Part shown: one piece after another, positions 1-7,216 of the stretch
Position numbering within the stretch: position 1 is the stretch's first letter
Layout of the letters: the number at the start of each line of letters is the position of its first letter
NCBI GenBank assembly: GCA_965277735.1
Contig: CBDIDO010000001.1
Span: 496,001 to 560,000, forward strand
Origin: RH-AL1 sp965277735
Lineage (GTDB): Bacteria > Pseudomonadota > Alphaproteobacteria > Rhizobiales > Beijerinckiaceae
DNA: 64,000 bases
Direction: 5' to 3'
Program-made: the position numbers and the translations under genes
The notes under the pieces: model-generated
Seen by the model: only the letters and a program-made list of their open reading frames with translations
Database searches by the model: none
What the model was told of the DNA's origin: nothing

Positions 1-3
1 CAT
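1..3 (-). CDS. Start codon of a gene leaving the window
   Basis: Only the possible initiation codon is visible. On the minus strand the window edge reads AGGAAGGTGAAATG, a strong purine-rich ribosome-binding site four to five bases before an ATG. The product cannot be named. Confidence 0.25.
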
Positions 4-286
4 TTCACCTTCCTGCCTGCAGCGTGAGCATCGGCTGTACGCTGAATCAGAGGCGCATCTTCGGTGAGGGGTCCATGTACTGAGAACTCTCGTCGGTCGT
101 AGTCGAAGATCGCGACGAAGAACACAGATTTTTTCAAGTGAGAAGCTCCTTGTTCAGAACCGACAGATACGGAGCCTTCCATTAAGGCGTATAAGGCGTA
201 CAAAATTATGTCCTCTAAACATACACTTAACGCGCGAAAACCACAAACCCAACGAAAGCAAATATTCTCGGTCTAGCTATATCGCA
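4..286. other. AT-rich intergenic region with a 9-bp tandem repeat
   Basis: I see no gene here. The stretch from about 190 to 290 is much richer in A and T than the neighbouring DNA. Positions 184-201 hold two copies of AAGGCGTA(T/C) in tandem. The region probably holds promoters for the minus-strand gene at the left edge and for the small plus-strand gene that follows, but no clear -35/-10 pair was identified. Confidence 0.3.
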
Positions 287-307
287 TTGAGCTGTTATCT
301 TACGACG

Positions 308-508
308 ATGCAGATCGAGCCCGATCCGGACTACCTGAACGATGGACGCGGTCGGTACTTCGATCGGATCACGGCGTCGGCCTCACGGGGTCTAAAGGAG
401 CGCGTAAAACCGGCTGCTTTTTCGCAAAAGACCAGCGCGGCCGACTTTGTAAGTAAAGCAATCGAAGAACGCTTGAGGTCGACGGACGCAGACCTACCGG
501 CAAGGTAG
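308..508 (+). CDS. Small ribbon-helix-helix-like protein
   Basis: This 66-residue protein is not recognised with certainty. Residues 20-56 (RITASASRGLKERVKPAAFS followed by SAADFVSKAIEERL) resemble a ribbon-helix-helix DNA-binding fold: a basic strand-like segment, then two helices with a typical FVSKAIEERL end. The ATG at 308 was chosen; an in-frame TTG at 287 is the alternative, and neither has a clear ribosome-binding site. It lies next to prophage debris and could be a degenerate repressor or antitoxin. The RHH assignment is inference from pattern only. Confidence 0.4.
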   Translation: MQIEPDPDYLNDGRGRYFDRITASASRGLKERVKPAAFSQKTSAADFVSKAIEERLRSTDADLPAR

Positions 509-683
509 CCGAGACGAAGCCTGCCAATGCCGCGGACGACAGGCGCCGCGACGCTGATCGAGAGGATCCCCACCGGTTGGGTCAAGCCGAGGACAGCCCG
601 GAAGCACCATCGACGGGCGATGGAAGCCGATCACGACGCCCGAGGCGCGTGACGGTCCGAATGCACTTCCATCAGGCTGCGAC

Positions 684-1270
684 ATGGCTGAAGACGACGA
701 CAATCTGCGAGCTGACAGCGGGCGTGTAGGCTCGAAGCGATCGAGCGCGAATTTCGGACGGGCCAACTGTCCGTTCGTGAGATCGCCAAGCTCTTCGACG
801 TCTCTCACACCGCCGTCGGCAAGCGCGCTCGCCAGGAAGGTTGGACCCGCGATCTCATGGGTCAGGTGCGCCGTCGCGCCAACGAGATCCTGGCGCTCCC
901 CGAGTCGCGTTCGCTTCCTCCGGAGCAGATCGAGAAGGCCGTTCAGGATAGTGCGACCCGCGTCGTTGACATCGTTCTGGCGCATCGCAAGCAGGCCAGT
1001 ACAGCTCGCGACGTGGTTCAGAAGCTCCTCGATGAACTCCACAATCCGAGCACCGACCTGACGGCCCCGGTGCGCACGTCGATGATTCAGAGCCTGTCGA
1101 CCGCGATGAAGACCCTCGTTGCGATTGAGCGGCAAGCCTTCAATGTGGATGCCGTCGAGCCCGAGAAGCCGCTGGCCTCGGAGAGCCTCACGCCGGAGCG
1201 CCGCAAGGCTGCGTTGGCGCTGCTGCTCGCCCGCGAAGATCCGGCGCCTTCCATCGGAGGTGCACGCTGA
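684..1270 (+). pseudogene. Phage terminase small subunit, frameshifted
   Basis: The open part from 857 and the same frame back to about 716 encode a helix-turn-helix (LSVREIAKLFDVSHTAVGKR) followed by a long helical region. This is the layout of Terminase_5-like small terminase subunits that recognise phage packaging sites. The only plausible N-terminus (MAEDDDNLRAD, from 684) lies in another frame, and the HTH frame has a TGA at 713-715, so at least one frameshift separates start and body. The next gene starts at 1270, overlapping its stop. No large terminase, portal or capsid gene follows, so this is a prophage remnant. Confidence 0.55.
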
Positions 1271-1722
1271 TGCCCGCGGCGTACGACATCGCTTCGGTCT
1301 CGAAGTCGAGCCTCGAGGCTCAAGCCGGTCGTGTTGCTCGGATCGCGGAGGCCGCCGTCGCGGCGGCTTCTGGTCTGCTAAAAAGCCCCGCCGTTTTTAA
1401 TCCAACGACCGGCGCCCATGCTGCCCTCAGCTTCCCGAGCGAACGGCAAATCGCGCAGATGCTCAAAGGCAACCGGGACGCGTTGGCCGCAAAGAGCCGC
1501 GCGTGGCAGCACTTCAAGCAAGAGAACGGGCCTGACGCCGATTTCGAGACCTTCGAGAAGTGGTTCAACGAGACGTATGACCCGCGCGTGTACCGGTTCG
1601 TCCACATGACGCCGGCCGAGCGCAACGAGCTCTTCTGGAGCCTTGCGCCCGACGAACGCGGTCAACTCCAAAGCGCGATCCAGCTTGCCGAACAACGCGG
1701 CTACATCCGAGCGGGGACATAA
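1270..1722 (+). CDS. Phage-associated hypothetical protein
   Basis: This 150-residue protein was not recognised. It has an alanine-rich N-terminal helix, a central polar region and an aromatic/acidic C-terminal half (FETFEKWFNETYDPRVYRF, then ERNELFWSLAPDERGQLQSA). Its ATG overlaps the terminase stop (TGATG) and its own stop overlaps the next ATG (TAATG). The three genes therefore read as a tightly packed, translationally coupled phage operon. The frame is intact, unlike both neighbours. The context suggests a phage morphogenesis or packaging accessory role, but nothing in the sequence shows it. Confidence 0.5.
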   Translation: MPAAYDIASVSKSSLEAQAGRVARIAEAAVAAASGLLKSPAVFNPTTGAHAALSFPSERQIAQMLKGNRDALAAKSRAWQHFKQENGPDADFETFEKWFNETYDPRVYRFVHMTPAERNELFWSLAPDERGQLQSAIQLAEQRGYIRAGT

Positions 1723-2027
1723 TGGCCGATTCTTCCTCCAGCCCGACGCCGGCGGATCTCGACGCGAGGACGCGTGCCGTCGTTGGGGAAGCTCAAAGTG
1801 AGCCCGATGACGGCCAAGCCGGCGTCGCGCACGTCATCCTGAACCGGCTCGCGGCGGCCAATTACGGCGACTCGCCGACCGCGATCGTCATGGCTGGCAG
1901 CAATACGCCGAGTCCGCAGTTCGAACCGACTGGCAATCGCTCGTCGGCGTTCTACACCACGTCGCCACAGACTCCCGCGTACAAGCAGGGCGGTCAAGAC
2001 CATCAAGGACACCTGCATGAAGGCTGA
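1722..2027 (+). pseudogene. Truncated cell-wall hydrolase (SleB/Hydrolase_2 type)
   Basis: Residues 12-60 (DLDARTRAVVGEAQSEPDDG, then GVAHVILNRLAA) match the start of the SleB-like cell-wall hydrolase domain, in which the glutamate of the GEA motif is catalytic. These enzymes cleave peptidoglycan and are common in phage lysis modules. The family domain runs well beyond 100 residues. Here the sequence loses family character after about residue 75 and stops at 101, so the C-terminal part of the domain is missing. The gene is coupled to the upstream one by a one-base overlap. It is probably a decayed prophage endolysin. Confidence 0.5.
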
Positions 2028-2109
2028 AGCCGAGGCCCGCGAGAGCACCAAGCGCGTCTGACCCGACTTGCCCGAGAATCTGAAGAAGAGCTGCGTCGCC
2101 ACTGCGGAG

Positions 2110-2340
2110 CTATCTGCCGGATCCTATAAAAGCCTCTCCGGGTGCCTCTCGATCACGATCGGCAGTAAGGAAAGCGATCCGCGTCGCCTCGCTCGCGCTG
2201 CCGTCCCGTTCGCCATTGATCTCGCCGACGCGCCAGCCGCGTCCCGCTACCTTGTCGGCAAGCGCTCGGCTCGTCTCGAGGAACGCCACCGAGATAGCGA
2301 CCTGCTGATTGGCCTCGAGAAGATCCTGGGCCAAATCGCC
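2110..2340 (-). pseudogene. Helicase fragment, copy 1, distal part
   Basis: On the minus strand this segment encodes AQDLLEANQQVAISVAFLET and then RGWRVGEINGERDG, nearly the same residues as the helicase remnant around 13240-13390. The nucleotide match is visible by eye over about 140 bp (2206-2345 against 13257-13396). It is a fragment of the same SNF2/DEAH-type helicase gene and is too short to function. Its partner fragment lies at 3053-3125. The roughly 720 bp between the two contain the MerR gene. Confidence 0.6.
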
Positions 2341-2482
2341 GCCTGCGGACTTTCGTCCCGGGATGGACGAAAGTCAGCGCGCGCATACGCCGCACCGTGC
2401 CACACGCACCTCGTTGAAGACTAGGCATTGCATTTGCGCATAGGTGATGCTGCGCTTATGCATGGCGTAGTCGGAGACAAGC

Positions 2483-2884
2483 GTGAAGGGATCAGCGTAT
2501 GCGACCATATCCGAACTCGCTGCCCATTATGGCGTAAGCCTTCGCACGTTACGGTTTTACGAGCAGCGTGGGCTGCTTCATCCCGTTCGGGCAGGCAATG
2601 TTCGTTTGTACAGCGAACGCGATACAGTCCGGGTCGAAGTAATCCTGAAAGGGAAACGCCTGGGCTTTAGCTTGGCGGAGATCGAGGCGCTCATCTGCGC
2701 CCACGGAAGCGCCGCTGAGCATCCGGAAAAGCTTTTGGGCAAGGCTGACCGGGACCAAATTGCCCGTCGTGTAAGCGAGCTGGAACAGGAGCAACTGGAA
2801 CTCGAGACGGCTATCTTGGAGCTTCGCGAGGCGCTTGCCGCTCGTGAAGGACCGCGGCACCCGGATGTCGTTTCTGCAATTTGA
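2483..2884 (+). CDS. MerR-family transcriptional regulator
   Basis: The product has 133 residues. It starts at a GTG preceded by GGAGAC. Residues 6-30 form the winged HTH (TISELAAHYGVSLRTLRFYE, QRGLL), followed by RLYSERDTVRVEVILKGKRL and GFSLAEIEAL, which is the classic MerR N-terminal domain. Residues 85-125 form the long dimerisation helix. There is no cysteine-rich metal-binding tail, so this is a generic MerR-like regulator whose effector cannot be told. It sits between two pieces of a broken helicase gene, so it probably arrived by insertion. Its target may be the small MerR-like gene at 6404 or genes nearby, but no operator was identified. Confidence 0.85.
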   Translation: MKGSAYATISELAAHYGVSLRTLRFYEQRGLLHPVRAGNVRLYSERDTVRVEVILKGKRLGFSLAEIEALICAHGSAAEHPEKLLGKADRDQIARRVSELEQEQLELETAILELREALAAREGPRHPDVVSAI

Positions 2885-3052
2885 TGGCTGGCGATCGCGG
2901 CGGCCCAAACGAACAGGTATAGCCGCACCTCAGGCTGTCGAACGCGAACCAGCTTGAAGGGCGAAGCTTAGCTTTTCGATCTAGTTTGGCGTCAACGAGC
3001 CGGGCGAGTGGCATCCTCGCGCTGCGAAGCTCCCGCCGGACCCGCCATTGCT
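2885..3052. other. Short non-coding stretch after merR
   Basis: No gene is visible. It separates the MerR gene from the second fragment of the copy-1 helicase and may contain one edge of the inserted segment. No direct repeats or terminal inverted repeats were recognised at its ends. Confidence 0.2.
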
Positions 3053-3178
3053 TCAACTCGCACATTTGTCCGCGAGCAAGCCGAACTCCCGCCGGAATTC
3101 GCGCCAGGTCGCTTCGTAGCCGCCATCCACCAGCGTGCCGCTCGCGGCGAGCAAGACGAGGGCGAGCACCGGCGTCAT
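3053..3178 (-). pseudogene. Signal-like peptide fused to a helicase fragment
   Basis: This 41-codon frame begins with a hydrophobic run (MTPVLALVLLAASGTLVDGG) that looks like an export signal. It continues as EATWREFRREFGLL, which is identical in character to the copy-2 helicase at about 13485-13530. Its ATG overlaps the TGA of the HNH gene (ATGA), so the first half was probably a real gene downstream of the HNH gene that a deletion joined to helicase sequence. A functional 41-residue product is possible but unsupported. Confidence 0.4.
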
Positions 3179-3804
3179 TCGATCCCGAATATCCAGCGAC
3201 GGGCGACGCGCCACGCCTCGGCTTTCAGCCGTGCCTTTAAGGTCGGGCGCACCGGCGCAGCGCTCGCTGTCGGCCCGGGATTGTCCGGCACCGCGACCGG
3301 CGCGCCGCCGACATAGCGAGTGTAGGCGGCAGCCCAATCGTCAGCGATCTCGCGTTGTGCCTCGGCTTGCGGGAGAAGGCCGTGGCAGACGCGGCGCTGC
3401 AGCTCGACCTCAAGCACGTCCTTCTGCACGGCCTCGGCCCACGGCTCTGGCCAGAGGTTAGCGATCACGTTGGCGCCGCCGATCGCGAGCGGAACGAGAT
3501 GGTCGATCTCGTAATAGGGGCTATCGGCATCCGGGATGTTGTAGGCGGCGAGCACCGCAGCCTTCATCGCGGTCGAGACATGCCGGCGTAAGCTTGTCGT
3601 GCCGTTGCAGACGACGTCCCGCGTCGCTGCTTCGTCGACCGCGCCAGACGTCATGATCGGGGAACGATGTTGGTGCGGCAGCGCGCGTCGGCACGCGGAT
3701 CGGGGCACGGATTCGGCAAGGATCGAGGCAAATCGCGTGCGACGGGATGCCTGCTTCGGGCTTCGCGACCCGGCTTTCGGACCCATCCACTTCAGCGATG
3801 TCAT
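3175..3804 (-). CDS. HNH-type nuclease
   Basis: The recognisable part runs from residue 51 of the longest frame (MTSGAVDEAATR, start at 3654) to the end. It contains YYEIDHLVPLAIGGANVIAN followed by LWPEPW, the D-H...N signature of a compact family of HNH nucleases found widely in alphaproteobacteria. Family members usually carry an N-terminal signal peptide. Here residues 1-50 are basic rather than hydrophobic, suggesting that the signal region has decayed or is read in a shifted frame (compare the remnant at 14306-14427). The protein ends at an ATGA overlap with the next small frame. It is one half of an HNH-helicase module that is present twice in this island. Whether it is secreted or active is unknown. 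Confidence 0.6.
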   Translation of the reverse strand: MTSLKWMGPKAGSRSPKQASRRTRFASILAESVPRSACRRALPHQHRSPIMTSGAVDEAATRDVVCNGTTSLRRHVSTAMKAAVLAAYNIPDADSPYYEIDHLVPLAIGGANVIANLWPEPWAEAVQKDVLEVELQRRVCHGLLPQAEAQREIADDWAAAYTRYVGGAPVAVPDNPGPTASAAPVRPTLKARLKAEAWRVARRWIFGIE

Positions 3805-3856
3805 CTCAGTGGCGTGTTAGGATCAACACGGGTGCGCGGATGTAGAGGCGGCTAAG

Positions 3857-4594
3857 ATGAGTCTTGTCTCAGATGAGTACGGTAAGCGGGCTCTCGATTT
3901 TGTCGAGGACATGCAGCGACTCGAGGCCTACGATGACATTCTGGCTCGCATCCGAGCCGAGCTTGAATGGTTCGGCCTCGACTTTGTCACGGTAAGCACG
4001 ATCCCAGGCCCGGGTATCAAAGTTGCGGACTGCATGCTGATGAACACGCGGCCTGAAGATTATAGCCGACACTACGTCGAAAAGAATTATGTCGACCGCG
4101 ATCCGATCGTCCTCGCCTTGAGCTCCTTCACGGGACCTTTTTCTTGGAGCGACGTGCGCCAACAAAGACTGTCGAAGTCCGGCCGCATGATCATCGACGA
4201 GGGCCGCGACTTCGGCGCTTTAGACGGGCTCATAATCCCGATCGCAACACCAAACGGCTCGCTTTCAATCTTCAGCCCCTGCGGGCGGCAACCTAATCTA
4301 ACGCCTCGAGCACGTAGCGCTCTCGATATGATCGGCATCTTCAGCACGCAAGCGCTACAACGCGCGACGCAGCGCGAAAGGCGAGTTTCAGCACGCATCG
4401 CGCTAACGAACCGCGAGCGCGAGGTTATAAGCTGGGTTGCGGTCGGTAAGAGCGACGACGAGATCGCGACCATCCTGGCGATTTCTCGCACGACAGCTAT
4501 CACGCACATCAATAACGCCAAGCTCAAGCTGAACGCTACTCGCCGCGCTCAGGCGGTTATGCAGGCGCTGCGATACGGAGAAATCCATCTCTGA
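3857..4594 (+). CDS. LuxR-type quorum-sensing transcription factor
   Basis: The protein has 245 residues. An autoinducer-binding domain covers about residues 20-165 and a LuxR helix-turn-helix about 180-240 (LTNREREVISWVAVGKSDDE). Ligand-pocket residues conserved in TraR-like proteins are visible: Tyr73, Asp82-Pro83 and Trp97. The position of the usual pocket Trp (TraR Trp57) is Tyr69. The cognate LuxI lies 76 bp downstream on the same strand. By family knowledge it binds the homoserine lactone made by that enzyme and activates or represses luxI and other targets. The ATG at 3857 follows a GAGGCGG-type ribosome-binding site. It looks intact, in a region where many neighbours are broken. Confidence 0.9.
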   Translation: MSLVSDEYGKRALDFVEDMQRLEAYDDILARIRAELEWFGLDFVTVSTIPGPGIKVADCMLMNTRPEDYSRHYVEKNYVDRDPIVLALSSFTGPFSWSDVRQQRLSKSGRMIIDEGRDFGALDGLIIPIATPNGSLSIFSPCGRQPNLTPRARSALDMIGIFSTQALQRATQRERRVSARIALTNREREVISWVAVGKSDDEIATILAISRTTAITHINNAKLKLNATRRAQAVMQALRYGEIHL

Positions 4595-4622
4595 CTTCTC
4601 CTCTTTTATGAGGAGAGAAGTC
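4593..4622. promoter_or_regulatory. Inverted repeat upstream of luxI, candidate lux-box-like operator
   Basis: The arms GACTTCTCCTC and GAGGAGAGAAGTC flank a 6-bp TTTTAT centre; the right arm carries two extra bases. The repeat starts inside the luxR stop codon and is centred at about 4608. That is 63 bp before the preferred luxI start, so a start site about 42 bp from the centre would leave a short leader of some 20 nt. It is followed by A-rich, not T-rich, DNA, so it is not a normal terminator for luxR. LuxR binding is inferred from position and symmetry; the sequence is not the classic lux box. Confidence 0.5.
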
Positions 4623-4670
4623 GAAAAAAGTAGATGGTAAAGAGCATGGGAAATGTCGAAAGGCACTCTC

Positions 4671-5336
4671 ATGGTTTTCGTGTTTTACGGTCACGAGCGC
4701 ACGAAGCGTTCGGCGCTATTCGAGCGACTTTTTAGGCTGCGACATCAGGTTTTTATTGTCGACCGCGGCTGGTCTCTGCCCTGCCGCGAGGGAGTTGAGC
4801 GAGATCAGTACGACACGGATGAAACGATATACTTCGTCGAATTCTGTGAGGCGGGCGAGATACGAGGCCACGTCAGAATCACACCGACGATGCGATCTTC
4901 GCTGACCGCTGACTATTTCCCACATCTGATCGAGAATGGTGTCGCTGCGCGCGGTCCAACCATCTTCGAGGCAACTCGCTTCATCGTGCGGCCAGCGCAA
5001 CGCGACAAAGCAAGCTATCGGCGGGTTAAAGCCGGGCTGATCGCTGCCGCCACCGAGTGGTGCCTCGAGAACGGCATCACTCATCTGCAGACCGTCATCG
5101 ATGCGGGAACGCTTGCCGCCTACGTCGAAATTTCAATGAAGGTGACACCGCTTGGGCTCGCGCACCCCTTCGGCGGCGGCAAAGGCGTTCCCGGCGGCGG
5201 CGAATGCCTCGTGTTCCGCCTAGAGCTCGACCACGGCCTCCTCGACGAAATCAAAGCTTTCGGAGCGCTGCCTTCCGACGTCGCGTTCTTGGACCGTAGT
5301 CCGGCTGAGATCGCCAAATCCGCAACCGCAAACTGA
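4671..5336 (+). CDS. Acyl-homoserine-lactone synthase (LuxI family)
   Basis: It transfers an acyl or aroyl group to S-adenosylmethionine to make a homoserine-lactone signal. Starting at ATG 4671 (AAAGG ribosome-binding site) gives 221 residues. All family-invariant residues then fall one position from their Vibrio LuxI numbers: Arg24, Phe28, Trp34, Glu43, Asp45, Asp48, Arg69, Phe83, Glu100 and Arg103. An in-frame ATG at 4653 would add six residues and is less likely. The gene follows luxR on the same strand and precedes a dioxygenase gene by 11 bp, so luxI and that gene are probably co-transcribed. The acyl donor cannot be read from the sequence. Confidence 0.92.
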   Translation: MVFVFYGHERTKRSALFERLFRLRHQVFIVDRGWSLPCREGVERDQYDTDETIYFVEFCEAGEIRGHVRITPTMRSSLTADYFPHLIENGVAARGPTIFEATRFIVRPAQRDKASYRRVKAGLIAAATEWCLENGITHLQTVIDAGTLAAYVEISMKVTPLGLAHPFGGGKGVPGGGECLVFRLELDHGLLDEIKAFGALPSDVAFLDRSPAEIAKSATAN

Positions 5337-5347
5337 AGGGACAATCC

Positions 5348-6318
5348 ATGCGCACCAAACTGACCCGTGAAATCACCGCCGATGAGGTGCGCGCCTATCA
5401 TCAGGCGGGCGTGGTTCTCTTGCGCGGCGTGCTCGACCTACCGACGGTCAACACGATGCGCGCCTGCATTGACGACGGCGTGAAGTCGATCGGAGCTAGT
5501 CCGGCTGGATACGACTTGTCCGCCCTCCGAGCGGCTTATGAGGCAAGCGACGACGAGCAACTTCGCTCTCGAGACGGCGGCCAGCACGACGTCTCCGGCA
5601 TCTCCAACTACATCCGCCAGAGCGGCAAGCCCTTCCTCTTGGAGGCCGCCAAGGACGCCGACGGCAGCTTCTACCTCGACACGGCGCTTTCCTCTCGGCA
5701 CGACAAGTTTCGGCGCCTAATTATGCGCGGAGCGCTTGCCGATATCGCCGGTGCTCTGCTCTGCTCTGAAGAGGTCCGCTATTATAACGATCAACTTTTT
5801 ATTAAGGAGCCGCGCACAAAGCAGAAGACCGCATTCCACCAAGACGCGGCGTACTTCAACATCGAAGGCGACGACTGCTGCACTATGTGGGTTCCGGTTG
5901 ATCCGGTCACTCTTGTGAACGGCGCCCTGCAATACGTCCGTGGCTCTCATCTCGACGGTCGCTACTACGCTCCGAATGTCTTTGTCAGCCAGACGTCGTT
6001 GCCAGGCGCAAGCGAAGAGCCAGTACCCGACATCGAGGGAGATCCGGCCAGCTTCGACATCGTGCATTTCGACACTGAGCCAGGCGACGTTCTTGTCCAC
6101 CATTACCGGACGCTACACGGTGCCGGCGGCAATCTCTCGCGCTACCAGCCGCGACGGGCTCTTCGATCCGATATGCGGGCGACGACATCCGCTTCAAGGC
6201 CCGCGCCGGCGCGCCGCAGCAGCTTCATTTGAAGTCCCAGCTTACTGACGGTGACCGACTGACGGACATTGACTTTCCCGTGGTTTGGCGCCGGCCGGTT
6301 GCGCAGCAGGCCGCCTAA
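5348..6318 (+). pseudogene. Phytanoyl-CoA dioxygenase family protein, frameshifted near the C-terminus
   Basis: This is an Fe(II)/2-oxoglutarate-dependent oxygenase of the PhyH family. The iron ligands are visible as His164-x-Asp166 (FHQDAAYFN) and His257 (RTLHGAGGN), and Arg269/Arg270 is placed for 2-oxoglutarate binding. The uninterrupted frame ends at 6232 (294 aa), but its last 23 residues are low-quality. From 6163 the next frame reads SIRYAGDDIRFKARAG and runs on to a stop at 6318, giving the normal family C-terminus (about 323 aa). One base is therefore missing at about 6162. It lies 11 bp after luxI. A role in oxidising the signal, its acyl precursor or a co-regulated product is inference. 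It may be truncated in vivo or a sequencing error. Confidence 0.8.
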
Positions 6319-6403
6319 ACGCCGCTTGCTCGGACCCGCTTGGACTAACCGAGAGCGGACTGCGCCGACGTATTTCATAAGAGTAATCTACCGGAGGCAT
6401 CAA

Positions 6404-6628
6404 GTGTCGCTCATGAAAAGAAGCGATATCGTGCGCGCTCACAATTTCACGCTCGGAGATTTATTGGAGATAGAGAGACGCGGTATCGTCACCCCGATAG
6501 GCTTAGAGGGGGAAATGTATTATTCTGAATATAACCAACTTCTACTTGAGATAGTCGCGAAAGGAAGACGGCTTGGCTTTTCTTTAGCGGAGGTCAAGAT
6601 TTTGATCGCACGCAGCCGTGACCGGTAG
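6404..6628 (+). CDS. MerR-like mini-protein
   Basis: This protein has 74 residues. It starts at GTG 6404, with a GGAGG ribosome-binding site six bases before it; ATG 6413 is an in-frame alternative. It consists almost only of a MerR-type N-terminal domain: residues 15-40 are LGDLLEIERRGIVTP and MYYSEYNQLLLEIV, then KGRRLGFSLAEVKILIARS. The last part closely matches KGKRLGFSLAEIEALI of the full-length MerR at 2483. It lacks the dimerisation helix. It may be a truncated regulator or a natural single-domain DNA-binding protein. The next gene converges on it from the other strand. Confidence 0.6.
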   Translation: MSLMKRSDIVRAHNFTLGDLLEIERRGIVTPIGLEGEMYYSEYNQLLLEIVAKGRRLGFSLAEVKILIARSRDR

Positions 6629-6664
6629 GCGTCTTCCGCGACAGAAAGAAGCGTAATCTGGCTG

Positions 6665-6871
6665 TCAACGCGTCTTGTTGGAGGTCCGCAACGCAGCGGC
6701 TACCTTGGAGACCATCTCCAACGTGGATCTTCGGACCGAAGCGTCTTCGATAGAACGAAAAGCAGCAAGGAGTTCCAGGCCCTCTGCGACGAGAAAAGCA
6801 TCGAACTCGGAAGCGTCGTTGCCCTCGAGCAAAGAGGCAAGCCGAATTTGCAGGTCAACGATCTCGCCCAT
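6665..6871 (-). CDS. Small helical hypothetical protein
   Basis: This 68-residue protein was not recognised. The ATG at 6871 has a good ribosome-binding site (AAGGAG, six bases away), and codon use is gene-like. The sequence is an acidic helical N-terminal half (MGEIVDLQIRLASLLEG) followed by a C-terminal segment with STLEMVSKVAAALR. It is transcribed towards the MerR-like mini-gene, with 36 bp between the two stops. It could be an antagonist or partner of a regulator, but nothing shows this. Confidence 0.55.
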   Translation of the reverse strand: MGEIVDLQIRLASLLEGNDASEFDAFLVAEGLELLAAFRSIEDASVRRSTLEMVSKVAAALRTSNKTR

Positions 6872-7216
6872 GCATGCTCCTTGGGCTTTTGCGAGCCGGT
6901 CCAATACCTGCTTGCGGGGGCATTTGAAAGTGTTAGGCTGACGGCTTGGGTGCCCCAGCGGATGCCGAAGTCGCTGATGCATTTTGCGTGTATCTAGGGT
7001 TGGGTTGCTACACGCCGTCGCCGCCGCTGCCCACGCCGCTTCCAGGCCCGCTCTATCCCGACGTGTTTCCCTCCCTTGTGCCTTCGCCGGTCCCGCTGGT
7101 CGAAGCTTCGCCTGATGTGAACCCTCCCCTGCATCTGCGGCATCCCCGCCGCAAAGTGCGCCGGCTCCGACCGCGTGTTGTCAGCAAGCTGTCGCACGCT
7201 GACGCTGCACCCGCGA
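6872..7216. other. Intergenic region, nothing recognised
   Basis: No convincing gene is present. A plus-strand frame at 6946-7224 has a proline-rich composition, a TTG start and no ribosome-binding site. It is treated as chance. The region upstream of the minus-strand gene ending at 6871 presumably holds its promoter. Confidence 0.2.

Noticed and set aside
4593..4622. Rho-independent terminator after luxR
   Set aside because: The hairpin is followed by A residues rather than T residues on the coding strand, so operator function is more likely.
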